A stretch of DNA of 64,000 nt, from NCBI GenBank assembly GCA_023450835.1, contig JAEXGM010000052.1, positions 1 through 64,000 of the forward strand, read 5' to 3'. The notes beneath the pieces were generated by a model. That model was not told the DNA's origin. It worked only from the letters and a program-made list of their open reading frames with translations, and ran no database searches. Positions 43,438-51,965 of the stretch are shown here, one piece after another (positions within the stretch are counted from its first letter, which is position 1; the number at the start of each line of letters is the position of its first letter). A program made the position numbers and the translations under genes. The DNA is from Bacillota bacterium (lineage in GTDB: Bacteria > Bacillota > Clostridia > Lachnospirales > Lachnospiraceae).

Positions 43438-45294
43438 ATGACTATTATACCAAAGCCGCAGCAGATGGTGATTGATTCTGAGAAGAAATTTGCTGTTAAG
43501 TACGATAGTGCCATTATATTAAATCAAGGTCTAAACAATAAAGCCTTTCATCATGGGGGAGTGTTAAAGGCAAAGATAGAAGAGCTGCTGGGATTTTCCC
43601 TGTCCATAATAAAAGGATATCAAAAGCAGGAAAATTCTATATTTCTTGAACTTTCCGATAAACTGGGAGAAGAAGAATACAAGCTGGAAATTACACCGGA
43701 AGGAATTGAACTGGCAGGTGGGTCGGACAAAGGACTCCTCTATGGTATCCAGACTTTAAGTCAGCTTCTGTTTACCCAGGGTTCCGTTCTTCCTTGCCTA
43801 AAGATTCAGGATTACCCCGATGTTAAGGTAAGAGGGTATTATTTTGATGTTACAAGAGGCAGAATACCAACACTTTCATCATTGAAGAAATTGGCAGATA
43901 AGATGAGTTATTATAAGCTGAACCAGCTTCAGCTCTATATTGAACATAGTTACCTCTTTACCGGTTTAAGTGAGGTATGGAGAGATGATACCCCTTTAAC
44001 AGCAGAAGAGATTATGGAATTTGATGAATATTGCAGTAATCTTGGTATTGAGCTGATACCTTCTCTGGCAAGTTTCGGACATCTCCATAAGCTTTTAACA
44101 ACTGCTTCCTATGCAGAGCTTTGTGAGCTTGAAGATTCCTATGGTAAAAGATTCTCTTTCCGGGACAGGATGAGGCATCATACCCTGGATGTTACCAATG
44201 ATAAGAGCATTGTCCTGATGAAAGGACTGCTGGAAGAATATATGGTCTTATTTAAGACGGATAAATTCAATATCTGTGCCGATGAGACCTTTGATTTGGG
44301 ACACGGGAAAAGTAAGGAACAGGCAGATGTCCTTGGTAAAGACAGGATATATGTTGATTTCTTAAATAAACTTTGCAGGATTATAACAGATAACGGCAGA
44401 ATTCCGATGTTTTGGGGAGATATTATTCTGGAGAAGCCGGAGAGCATTAAGGAACTTCCGAAAGAGGCAATATGCCTGAACTGGGATTATAATACCAGGG
44501 TAAATGAGGAAAATATTAAGAAGCTGAAGGAAAGCGGAGCAAAACAGTATTTATGCCCGGGAGTTCAGGGCTGGTTACGGTTTATGAACCGCTTGGATTG
44601 GGCTTATGAAAATATCAGCCAAATGTGCAGCTATATCCATAAATATGAGGCGAAAGGACTTCTTATAACGGATTGGGGGGATTACGGTCATGTAAATCAT
44701 CCGGAATTCTCGGCACCTGCCATGATTTATGGAGCCGCTTTCTCTTGGAATAAAAACCCGGAAGATTTTACGGTAATAAACAAGCAGATATCACTTCTGG
44801 AATTCGGTGATGCTTCCGGCAGAATCACGGACATTGTCGCCGAAATGGAGAAACAGGATATATTCACCTGGGGATATGCCGTTGAATGGAAAGAAGATAT
44901 GGAAAGAGAAGGCTGTAATAAGGAAAAATGCTTAGGCATTTTTGAACTTGCAGCAGCAGATATTCCCAAAGCCGGAAAGCGTCTTAGTGAATTGACACAG
45001 GAATTGTATTCTGTCATGAAGTCTATGGACAGGGCAAAACGAAAGGCCGTAAAGCCTTACCTGAATGCGGCAAAGGGCATAGGCCTGTTCGGGGATTTGT
45101 TAGCGGTGATAGAAAGAGATTACTATAAAAAAGATATCACTTCCGCTTCCCAGCCTGTAAAACTGGCAGAGCAGCTGGAACACTGGTTTTATGAATATAA
45201 AGCTATCTGGCGTGAATATGGCAAGGAAGCGGAACTCTACCGGGTATCGGAAGTTATCTTCTGGTATTGTGATTTATTAAGACAGCTTGCATAG
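43438..45294 (+). CDS. glycoside hydrolase family 20 beta-N-acetylhexosaminidase
   Basis: Predicted to release terminal GlcNAc or GalNAc by substrate-assisted catalysis. The 618-residue protein has a GH20b-like N-terminal domain (1 to about 125) and a (beta/alpha)8 catalytic domain from VRGYYFDVTRGRIPTLSSLK. The catalytic Asp282-Glu283 pair lies in ICADETFDLG, and IPSLASFGHLHKLL supplies the substrate His. No signal peptide is visible, so it is probably cytoplasmic and acts on imported oligosaccharides or recycled wall material. It is preceded by AGGAGG, 21 bases after the DegV gene. Confidence 0.92.
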   Translation: MTIIPKPQQMVIDSEKKFAVKYDSAIILNQGLNNKAFHHGGVLKAKIEELLGFSLSIIKGYQKQENSIFLELSDKLGEEEYKLEITPEGIELAGGSDKGLLYGIQTLSQLLFTQGSVLPCLKIQDYPDVKVRGYYFDVTRGRIPTLSSLKKLADKMSYYKLNQLQLYIEHSYLFTGLSEVWRDDTPLTAEEIMEFDEYCSNLGIELIPSLASFGHLHKLLTTASYAELCELEDSYGKRFSFRDRMRHHTLDVTNDKSIVLMKGLLEEYMVLFKTDKFNICADETFDLGHGKSKEQADVLGKDRIYVDFLNKLCRIITDNGRIPMFWGDIILEKPESIKELPKEAICLNWDYNTRVNEENIKKLKESGAKQYLCPGVQGWLRFMNRLDWAYENISQMCSYIHKYEAKGLLITDWGDYGHVNHPEFSAPAMIYGAAFSWNKNPEDFTVINKQISLLEFGDASGRITDIVAEMEKQDIFTWGYAVEWKEDMEREGCNKEKCLGIFELAAADIPKAGKRLSELTQELYSVMKSMDRAKRKAVKPYLNAAKGIGLFGDLLAVIERDYYKKDITSASQPVKLAEQLEHWFYEYKAIWREYGKEAELYRVSEVIFWYCDLLRQLA

Positions 45295-45325
45295 AGATTA
45301 TAAAAGCCAATAATTCATCTGCTTC

Positions 45326-46390
45326 TTAAGGTTTACTATACCAATCAATTTGTCCTGCCTCTAATGCTTCTTTAAAAGAAGAAGTCTTAGGGGCAGTTCC
45401 ACCGTAATTCTTATACCAGCTGGCAGGATAGAGAATGGAAGGATTCTTCCCTGCATTTTCTACCGGAACCTGGAGGTCCTCGTTCTCTCTGACTTTTCTC
45501 GCTACAATTATGGTCCTGTAATTGTCAAGCTCATAGGAACAGGTGGAGAGAGTGATAATCTGATCCTTTTCATTTGCATCAACGGGAAGGTTATAGATAG
45601 AGCGGACTCTAAGCTGGTACAGGAATTCCAGAAAATCAGCATCGTCCTGAAATTCAGCTCTGGTAAAATTAAAGAAATCATCGTTTATATCAGCGTCAGC
45701 TTTAAAGATAGAAAATATCTTCCACTGTCCCTTCTGATAGAGGGTATCAAAGGTAATAACAGGACGCTGCCTGTAGTAATCGATGTCATTGTATTTAATC
45801 AGGTAATGAAACATATTGTCAGAGGACTTCATGTTATGACCGTATAGAACCATATTCCTTGTATTATTCTCTACAGAAGAATTTACATCCAGAAAGATAC
45901 TGCCCGCCTTGTCTGTCTGGCGGTTGATGTTTCTGTGCAGATAATACTCCGGGTCATCTTTGCCGGATTGAAGGACGGGGTAATCAATATTTGTGCCATC
46001 AATGGTAAGCCATCCCTTCACGTCCTCGTTAACGGACAATAGGGCGGAAAATTCCTTCAGACGGCCCTGACTGTCATAAAGGCTGTCCTCATCGGCAGAT
46101 GAGGCGGCAGAACTATCCTCTGTAACAGACGTATTATCGTCGGTCACCGGAGTAACGGAGGCGGCAGGGTCTTTCTCGATATCTTCATTTTCTGAGCCTT
46201 TTGAGGCTTCATACAGGTTCCTGGCTTCGGTAACTGCTTTTTGGGAAATATAAGGGCGAAGTATCAGCTCATATCCTAAGTAAACAGCGGATACCAGAAA
46301 AACCCCCAGGGAAATAAATCTTATTATTTGAATGAGCTTATATTTATTTTTTGTTTTATTCTCTTTTTTATTTTCTGTCTCTTTTTTCAT
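45326..46390 (-). CDS. srtB: class B sortase
   Basis: A 354-residue transpeptidase that anchors proteins to the cell wall or builds pili. A basic N-terminus precedes a membrane anchor (about 20-40 of this start), then an acidic Ser/Thr/Asp linker and the sortase domain, with the catalytic His in VLYGHNMKSS, Cys in TLSTCSYE and Arg in DNYRTIIVARK. I prefer the ATG at 46390, preceded by GGAAAGGA; the longer frame to 46444 is less typical. No sortase substrate with a wall-sorting motif is seen in the window. Confidence 0.88.
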   Translation of the reverse strand: MKKETENKKENKTKNKYKLIQIIRFISLGVFLVSAVYLGYELILRPYISQKAVTEARNLYEASKGSENEDIEKDPAASVTPVTDDNTSVTEDSSAASSADEDSLYDSQGRLKEFSALLSVNEDVKGWLTIDGTNIDYPVLQSGKDDPEYYLHRNINRQTDKAGSIFLDVNSSVENNTRNMVLYGHNMKSSDNMFHYLIKYNDIDYYRQRPVITFDTLYQKGQWKIFSIFKADADINDDFFNFTRAEFQDDADFLEFLYQLRVRSIYNLPVDANEKDQIITLSTCSYELDNYRTIIVARKVRENEDLQVPVENAGKNPSILYPASWYKNYGGTAPKTSSFKEALEAGQIDWYSKP

Positions 46391-46474
46391 AAAATAACCA
46401 TGTCCTTTCCAGCGCATGCTAATTGCGAATAGGTTGGTTTGCAATACCTTGGCATTTACTTCTTTGGGAATCGG

Positions 46475-46598
46475 TGTGCCGAATTCTTTATTATGTATTT
46501 ATGCTGTTATTATACAATATTTTTTCAAACATGGGAAATAATATTAATAATATTTTGGAGTTTCCCGGATTCCTATAATATACCTGCCCTTCGGCACA
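46475..46598. other. nested inverted repeats between sortase and pnp
   Basis: TGTGCCGAA (46475-46483) pairs perfectly with TTCGGCACA (46590-46598), enclosing GGGAAA/TTTCCC (46533-46538, 46561-46566) and an AATATT/AATATT palindrome. The transcript and direction are unknown. The 385-base gap also holds the pnp promoter and leader. Confidence 0.45.
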
Positions 46599-46633
46599 TG
46601 AAAAATTTAGTAGTAATTTAAACTGATAAGTGC

Positions 46634-46639
46634 TATAAT
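46634..46639 (+). promoter_or_regulatory. extended -10 promoter of pnp
   Basis: TGC-TATAAT with TATAAT at 46634-46639 and no good -35 at 17 bases. It would give a leader of about 130 bases for pnp. Confidence 0.6.
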
Positions 46640-46682
46640 ATAAAGAAGCAGGTTTTTTATGCGAACATGCCAGAGATCGTCT

Positions 46683-46738
46683 CCGAGACTTCTGAAAAGG
46701 GCATCGGCTTGATTCGGTGGATTTTTCAGTAGTTTCGG
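46683..46738 (+). promoter_or_regulatory. long hairpin in the pnp leader, possible autoregulatory site
   Basis: A 16-base stem with one mismatch and one G-T pair (46683-46698 with 46723-46738) around a 24-base loop, 37 bases before the pnp start. In E. coli, pnp mRNA has a leader stem that RNase III cuts and PNPase then degrades to repress itself. A similar role here is inference. Confidence 0.6.
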
Positions 46739-46775
46739 AATCTTTGGCAAATTTATCAATAAAGGAGTATAATTC

Positions 46776-48863
46776 ATGTACAAAAGTTTTTCCATGGAGC
46801 TTGCCGGAAGAACACTTACCGTTGATGTAGGCAGAGTGGCAGCTCAGGCAAATGGTGCAGCATTTATGCACTATGGTGATACAGTTGTTTTATCAACAGC
46901 AACAGCATCCGATAAACCAAGAGAGGGAATAGACTTTTTCCCGTTAAGTGTTGAATATGAAGAAAAATTATATGCAGTAGGCAAAATCCCCGGCGGTTTT
47001 ATCAAGAGAGAAGGTAAAGCTTCTGAGAATGCAATTCTAACCTCACGTGTCATCGACAGACCCATGAGACCTCTTTTCCCCAAGGATTACAGAAACGACG
47101 TAACCCTTAATAATCTTGTAATGTGTGTGGACCAGGACTGCAGCCCTGAGCTTACAGCTATGCTTGGTTCCGCTATCGCGACAGCAATATCCGATATTCC
47201 CTTTGACGGACCGACAGCTTCTACTATGGTTGGTATGGTAGACGAAGAGCTTGTTTTCAATCCTACCAGCGCACAGAGAGAGAAGTCTACTTTAAGCTTA
47301 ACTGTAGCTTCCACCAAAGAAAAGGTCATCATGATTGAAGCCGGTGCATATGAATTACCGGAAGATAAGATGATTGAGGCAATTTTTGCAGCACACGAAT
47401 TAAACCAGAAGGTTATTGCTTTTATTGAAACAATCGTTGCCGAATGCGGAAAACCAAAACATGCTTATATAAAATGCGATACACCGGAAGAACTCTATGC
47501 AGATATGGTTGCTTTTATTACTCCTGAGGCAATGGAAGAGGCTGTATTTACCGATGAGAAACAGGTAAGAGAAGGAAATATCCGTGAGATTACCGACAGA
47601 CTTGCAGAGCGTTACCAGGAAACACATCCGGAATGGATTCCTTTACTTGGTGAAGCTATTTATAAATTTGAAAAGAAAACTGTACGTAAGATGATCTTAA
47701 AGGATCACAAGCGTCCTGACGGCCGTGAGATTACACAGATAAGACATCTGGCAGCAGAAGTTGACATTCTTCCCAGAACTCATGGTTCTGCGATGTTCAC
47801 CAGAGGACAGACTCAGGTTCTTACTATAACCACCTTAGGCGCACTTGCAGAAATCCAGAAGTTAGACGGAATTGATGAAAATGAGAAGACAAAGCGTTAT
47901 ATGCACCACTATAATTTCCCTTCTTACTCCGTTGGAGAGACCAAACCTTCCAGAGGACCCGGAAGAAGAGAGATTGGACACGGCGCTTTAGCTGAGAGAG
48001 CTTTAGTACCTGTACTTCCTAATGAGGAAGAATTCCCTTATGCAATCCGTACCGTATCCGAAGTATTAGAATCCAATGGCTCCACTTCCCAGGGAAGTAT
48101 CTGCGCCTCCACACTTTCTCTTATGGCAGCAGGTGTTCCTATTAAGAGCATGGTTGCCGGTATTTCCGTAGGACTTGTTACCGGAGAAACAGATGATGAC
48201 TACATCATCCTTACTGATATTCAGGGTCTTGAAGATTTCTTCGGCGATATGGACTTTAAGGTGGCAGGAACCCATAAAGGTATTACTGCTATACAGATGG
48301 ATATTAAGATTCATGGTCTTACCAGAGAGATTATTGAGAAAGCCATCAGACGTACCAAAGAAGCAAGAACTTATATCCTGGACGATATTATGGCACCTTG
48401 CATCAGCAGTCCTCGTGCTGAAGTTGGACCTTATTCACCTAAGATTGTACAGATTAAGATTGACCCTACAAAGATTGGTGACGTTGTAGGACAAAGAGGA
48501 AAGACAATCAATGCAATTATCGACCAGACCGGTGTTAAGATTGACATTACCGATGACGGTGCGGTATCCGTATGCGGTGTTGATTCCGAGAGTATCCAGA
48601 AGGCTATTAAGCTGATCCAGACAATCGTTGCTGACTTTGAAGAAGGACAGATTTTTGAAGGTAAGGTTGTAAGTATCAAAGAGTTTGGTGCATTTATTGA
48701 ATTTGCTCCCGGCAAGGAAGGTATGGTTCATATCTCCAAGATTTCTAAGGAAAGAATTGACAAGGTAGAAGATGTTCTTACCCTTGGAGATGTTGTTAAA
48801 GTTGTATGCCTTGGCAAGGATAAGATGGGCAGAATCAGCTTTAGCATGAAAGATGTTAAGTAA
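46776..48863 (+). CDS. pnp: polyribonucleotide nucleotidyltransferase (PNPase)
   Basis: A 3'-to-5' phosphorolytic exoribonuclease of mRNA decay, active as a trimer. The 695-residue protein has two RNase PH domains (about 5-225 and 300-530), a KH domain (KIGDVVGQRGKTINAIIDQTG, about 555-610) and an S1 domain (GQIFEGKVVSIKEFGAFIEF, about 620-692). AAAGGAG precedes the ATG. It has its own promoter and leader hairpin and a strong terminator. The usual neighbour rpsO is not in the window. Confidence 0.96.
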   Translation: MYKSFSMELAGRTLTVDVGRVAAQANGAAFMHYGDTVVLSTATASDKPREGIDFFPLSVEYEEKLYAVGKIPGGFIKREGKASENAILTSRVIDRPMRPLFPKDYRNDVTLNNLVMCVDQDCSPELTAMLGSAIATAISDIPFDGPTASTMVGMVDEELVFNPTSAQREKSTLSLTVASTKEKVIMIEAGAYELPEDKMIEAIFAAHELNQKVIAFIETIVAECGKPKHAYIKCDTPEELYADMVAFITPEAMEEAVFTDEKQVREGNIREITDRLAERYQETHPEWIPLLGEAIYKFEKKTVRKMILKDHKRPDGREITQIRHLAAEVDILPRTHGSAMFTRGQTQVLTITTLGALAEIQKLDGIDENEKTKRYMHHYNFPSYSVGETKPSRGPGRREIGHGALAERALVPVLPNEEEFPYAIRTVSEVLESNGSTSQGSICASTLSLMAAGVPIKSMVAGISVGLVTGETDDDYIILTDIQGLEDFFGDMDFKVAGTHKGITAIQMDIKIHGLTREIIEKAIRRTKEARTYILDDIMAPCISSPRAEVGPYSPKIVQIKIDPTKIGDVVGQRGKTINAIIDQTGVKIDITDDGAVSVCGVDSESIQKAIKLIQTIVADFEEGQIFEGKVVSIKEFGAFIEFAPGKEGMVHISKISKERIDKVEDVLTLGDVVKVVCLGKDKMGRISFSMKDVK

Positions 48864-48903
48864 TAAACAGGAAGTAATTTTATAATTGCTTTAAGGATAG
48901 AAG

Positions 48904-48969
48904 AGCAGTCTGCTGATTCTAACGGCGCGTGGTCGAAAACGTGTGTGGAATTAGCAGGCTGCTTTTTTG
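48904..48969 (+). terminator. intrinsic terminator after pnp
   Basis: A 15-bp stem with two G-T pairs (48904-48918 with 48949-48963) and a six-T run. The loop has a further GCGCGTGG/CGTGTGTG-like helix. Confidence 0.88.
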
Positions 48970-49017
48970 TTTAGAACCAGAGAATACACCAGTTCTTTTT
49001 TGTTCGGAAAATAGGAC

Positions 49018-49046
49018 TTGTAAAATGCTGCCGCAGGCATTATAAT
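49018..49046 (+). promoter_or_regulatory. promoter of the ycaQ-like gene
   Basis: A -35 TTGTAA (49018-49023), 17-base spacer and -10 TATAAT (49041-49046). The start falls near 49053, directly beside the LexA-type box. Confidence 0.8.
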
Positions 49047-49054
49047 TTGTGAAA

Positions 49055-49066
49055 GAACAAACGTTC
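49055..49066. promoter_or_regulatory. LexA (SOS) box over the ycaQ-like promoter
   Basis: GAACAAACGTTC matches the Gram-positive LexA consensus GAAC-N4-GTTC exactly and sits at the predicted start of transcription. It predicts repression by LexA and induction by DNA damage. Confidence 0.75.
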
Positions 49067-49165
49067 TTGCTGCACGAGCAGAACTATGTATTTTAAGGGA
49101 CAAGCTTTTAGACGAAAAAAATAAAAACTGATACAGGAATTATGAAAGATGGAAAGGGAGAGTAT

Positions 49166-50350
49166 ATGAAGCAATATCATCTATCCAGAAAAGAAGCAAG
49201 AAGATTCTTATTGATAAAACAAGGCCTCCTTGGGGAACACCGCTTTCACGGGGAGGAAGGAATTACTTCTTATATAAAGCAGGCAGGCTGTATTCAGTTT
49301 GACCCTGTTGATGTATGCGGTAAGAATCCCGAGCTGGTGCTGCAGTCCAGAATAAAAGGCTTTCAGAAAGAGATGCTTTATAAGCTGTTATATCAGGACC
49401 GTGTGCTGATAGATTATTTTGATAAAAACCTTTCCATATTTTTATCAGAAGATTTTCGCTACTTTGAAAGAACCAGAAAACGTATGGCAGAAAACGCCTG
49501 GTTTCAAAAAGAAGTAAGTGACCTTGCTCCGGATATTCTAAAGAAGATGAAAGAAGTTGGGCCAATAAGTTCTAAGGATATAAAGACAGGGGAGAGCGTT
49601 GATTGGTACTGGGGAATGAATACCAGCTTATCAAGAATTGCTCTCGAGAATCTTTATTTTGCAGGAGAGTTGATTATCCATCATAAAAAAGGCTCCAATA
49701 AATACTATGCACCGGCAAAAGAATATATGGGAAAAGAGTATAGACGCAAAGACCCATTAAAGGAAGATTATGATCATTTCAAATGGAGAGTATTAAGAAG
49801 AATATCCGGTGTGGGACTCCTTTGGAACAAGCCTTCCGATGCCTGGTTAGGTATCAGAAATCTTAAGGCGGGGGACAGAGAGAAGATTTTTGGTGAGTTA
49901 TTGGAAAAAGGCAAGATTGCGAAGTTAATTGTAGAAGATATAAAGGATCCCTTATATTGTATGAAAGAAGATATAAAATATATCGGTGATGTGAAGGAAC
50001 CCTGCATAGAAAGAACAGAATTACTGGCACCCCTTGACAATATGCTGTGGGATAGAAAGCTCATTCAAAGTCTTTTTGATTTTGATTATAAATGGGAGAT
50101 CTATACACCTTTGGATAAGAGGAAATATGGCCATTATGTGCTTCCCATCCTATCTGGGGATGAGATTATCGGCAGAGGTGAATTTATATTGAACCGAAAG
50201 AAAAAAGCCTTGGAAGTAAAACGGATATGGCTGGAAGAAGGTAAGAATTGGGATAGATATCTGGAAGCTGTGGAAGGGGCAGCCCGTCATCTGGCAGAAT
50301 TTAATGGCGTGGAAGAAACCTGCTATGACAAGGACTTTATGCAAAATTAA
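49166..50350 (+). CDS. YcaQ-like winged-helix DNA glycosylase (HTH_42/DUF1006)
   Basis: A 394-residue protein of the YcaQ/AlkZ family, whose members unhook interstrand crosslinks or remove bulky alkylated bases. The N-terminal winged helices (LSRKEARRFLLIKQGL) are followed by the catalytic Q-x-D motif Q44-F-D46 (IQFDPVDV), the YcaQ variant, in contrast to the AlkZ Q-x-Q. The C-terminal part (RIWLEEGKNWDRYLEAVEGAARHLAEFNGV) is typical. I start it at the ATG at 49166, six bases after GGAAAGGGAG. A LexA-type box covers its promoter, which fits a DNA repair role. Confidence 0.85.
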   Translation: MKQYHLSRKEARRFLLIKQGLLGEHRFHGEEGITSYIKQAGCIQFDPVDVCGKNPELVLQSRIKGFQKEMLYKLLYQDRVLIDYFDKNLSIFLSEDFRYFERTRKRMAENAWFQKEVSDLAPDILKKMKEVGPISSKDIKTGESVDWYWGMNTSLSRIALENLYFAGELIIHHKKGSNKYYAPAKEYMGKEYRRKDPLKEDYDHFKWRVLRRISGVGLLWNKPSDAWLGIRNLKAGDREKIFGELLEKGKIAKLIVEDIKDPLYCMKEDIKYIGDVKEPCIERTELLAPLDNMLWDRKLIQSLFDFDYKWEIYTPLDKRKYGHYVLPILSGDEIIGRGEFILNRKKKALEVKRIWLEEGKNWDRYLEAVEGAARHLAEFNGVEETCYDKDFMQN

Positions 50351-50485
50351 AGCCAGAAGATATAAGAAAAAGGAATTATAATACAAATAATGTAAATAAA
50401 TAAACACATTGGATTTTTCACTGTTGTATAATAACCGCAATGATGATACAATTGAATTTATCGATTATCAGAAAGGTTGAAATAA

Positions 50486-51736
50486 ATGGTAAATACCAGG
50501 AAATTATCCAATGGAATAACTGTTGTGCTGGAAGCAATGCCGTATCTTAGAAGTGCAGCTTTAGGGATATGGGTCAAAGTAGGTTCTTCCAATGAGAATG
50601 CTAAAAATAACGGAATTTCACATATAATTGAGCACATGCTCTTTAAAGGAACAGAAAACAGAAGTGCGAAGCAGATTGCTGATGAGATGGCTAAAATCGG
50701 AGGAGATATTAACGCTTATACCAGTAAAGAATGTACTTCCTTCTATGCGGTGACATTGGACGAGCATCTTCCCATAGCGATTGATATATTAGGAGATATG
50801 TTTAACAATTCCCTTTTTGAAGAAAAGTCATTTCAGAAGGAGAAGGGGGTTATCATAGAAGAAATTGATATGTATGATGACTCACCGGAGGACCTGGTTC
50901 ATGAAATGCTTCAGATGAAAGTGTGGGACAAGCATCCTTTAGGTTATCAAATTTCCGGATCGAAAGGGACGGTAAAAAGTATCACCAGAGATGAAGTAGT
51001 TGAATTTATGAAAAAACACTATGTCACTCAGAATATGGTGATATCCGTAGCGGGAAATTATAAGGAAGAAGAAATTATGGAACGGTTGGAGGAGAACTTC
51101 GGCAAGATACCTTCCGGCGAAAAAGCAGAGATGACCGCAGCCCCTTCCTATGAACCAACAATATATGTAAAGGACAAAGACGTGGAGCAGCTTCATCTGA
51201 ATATGGCTTATGAATCTATTCAGTCAGACGCAAGTGAAAAATATATCCTTACTGTTCTGAATTCAGTATTCGGCGGAAGTATAAATTCCAGATTATTTCA
51301 GGAAATCAGAGAAAACCAGGGATTGACCTATACGATATATTCCTATGGAAGTTCATATTCCAAGGCAGGGCTCTTTCATATATACGGTGCAATGAACCCT
51401 TCCCAGCTAAGACCGGTAGTAAATAATATCTTTCAGATTATTGATGATATTAAAGAGAATGGTATTACGGATGAAGAGCTCTCTATGTGCAAAGAGCAGA
51501 TTAAAACAGAACTTATCCTGGGGGATGAGACTGCCAAGAACCGTATGAACAGTAACGGAAAGGCAATGCTCTTTCGCGGATACATCATACCTTTGGAAGA
51601 AATTATCGAAAAGGTGAATGCTGTAACCAGAGAAGAGATAAAGCAGTTTGCAGCAAAATATTTAGTGAAAGAAAATGTTAGTATATCCTTAGTAGGTAAT
51701 TTGGAAGGTGTTGATAAGGAAGGGCTCTTGCAATAA
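50486..51736 (+). CDS. M16-family zinc peptidase (YmxG/PqqL-like)
   Basis: A 416-residue peptidase with the inverted zinc motif H46-I-I-E49-H50 and the downstream ligand E126 (VIIEEIDMYDDSP). YTIYSYGSSYSKAGLFHIYGA matches the C-terminal R/Y region of active M16B enzymes. In Firmicutes this protein is often encoded near pnp, as here (1.6 kb away). No signal peptide is present, so it is cytoplasmic. The substrates are unknown, probably small peptides. Confidence 0.92.
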   Translation: MVNTRKLSNGITVVLEAMPYLRSAALGIWVKVGSSNENAKNNGISHIIEHMLFKGTENRSAKQIADEMAKIGGDINAYTSKECTSFYAVTLDEHLPIAIDILGDMFNNSLFEEKSFQKEKGVIIEEIDMYDDSPEDLVHEMLQMKVWDKHPLGYQISGSKGTVKSITRDEVVEFMKKHYVTQNMVISVAGNYKEEEIMERLEENFGKIPSGEKAEMTAAPSYEPTIYVKDKDVEQLHLNMAYESIQSDASEKYILTVLNSVFGGSINSRLFQEIRENQGLTYTIYSYGSSYSKAGLFHIYGAMNPSQLRPVVNNIFQIIDDIKENGITDEELSMCKEQIKTELILGDETAKNRMNSNGKAMLFRGYIIPLEEIIEKVNAVTREEIKQFAAKYLVKENVSISLVGNLEGVDKEGLLQ

Positions 51737-51829
51737 AACAACTCCTATTATGGAAAGATTAAAAATATTCATGAAATTTAAGGAACAGGACATGGATTCA
51801 TTAATATAATAAAATATAACGTTTTAAAT

Positions 51830-51938
51830 CGGAGCGTATGGCTTATGCTACTGTTGTAAAGAAGGAATCAGATATATGATTGTTCTCTTATCCTGAGGCG
51901 TAAAGAGAGGGTATAGCAGCAGGCTGACGCTCCGTTTT
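51830..51938 (+). ncRNA. candidate structured leader RNA before the araM-like gene
   Basis: An outer stem CGGAGCGT/ACGCTCCG (51830-51837, 51927-51934) followed by TTTT encloses TGCTA/TAGCA (51846-51850, 51914-51918), a hairpin AATCA/TGATT (51866-51870, 51877-51881) and a hairpin TCTCTT/AAGAGA (51884-51889, 51903-51908). This multi-branched fold with a T-run after its closing stem resembles a riboswitch or terminator leader. It matches no class I know. The gene starts 28 bases later. Confidence 0.45.
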
Positions 51939-51965
51939 CCTGTAAAAGAAAAGGGAGGGTATACC

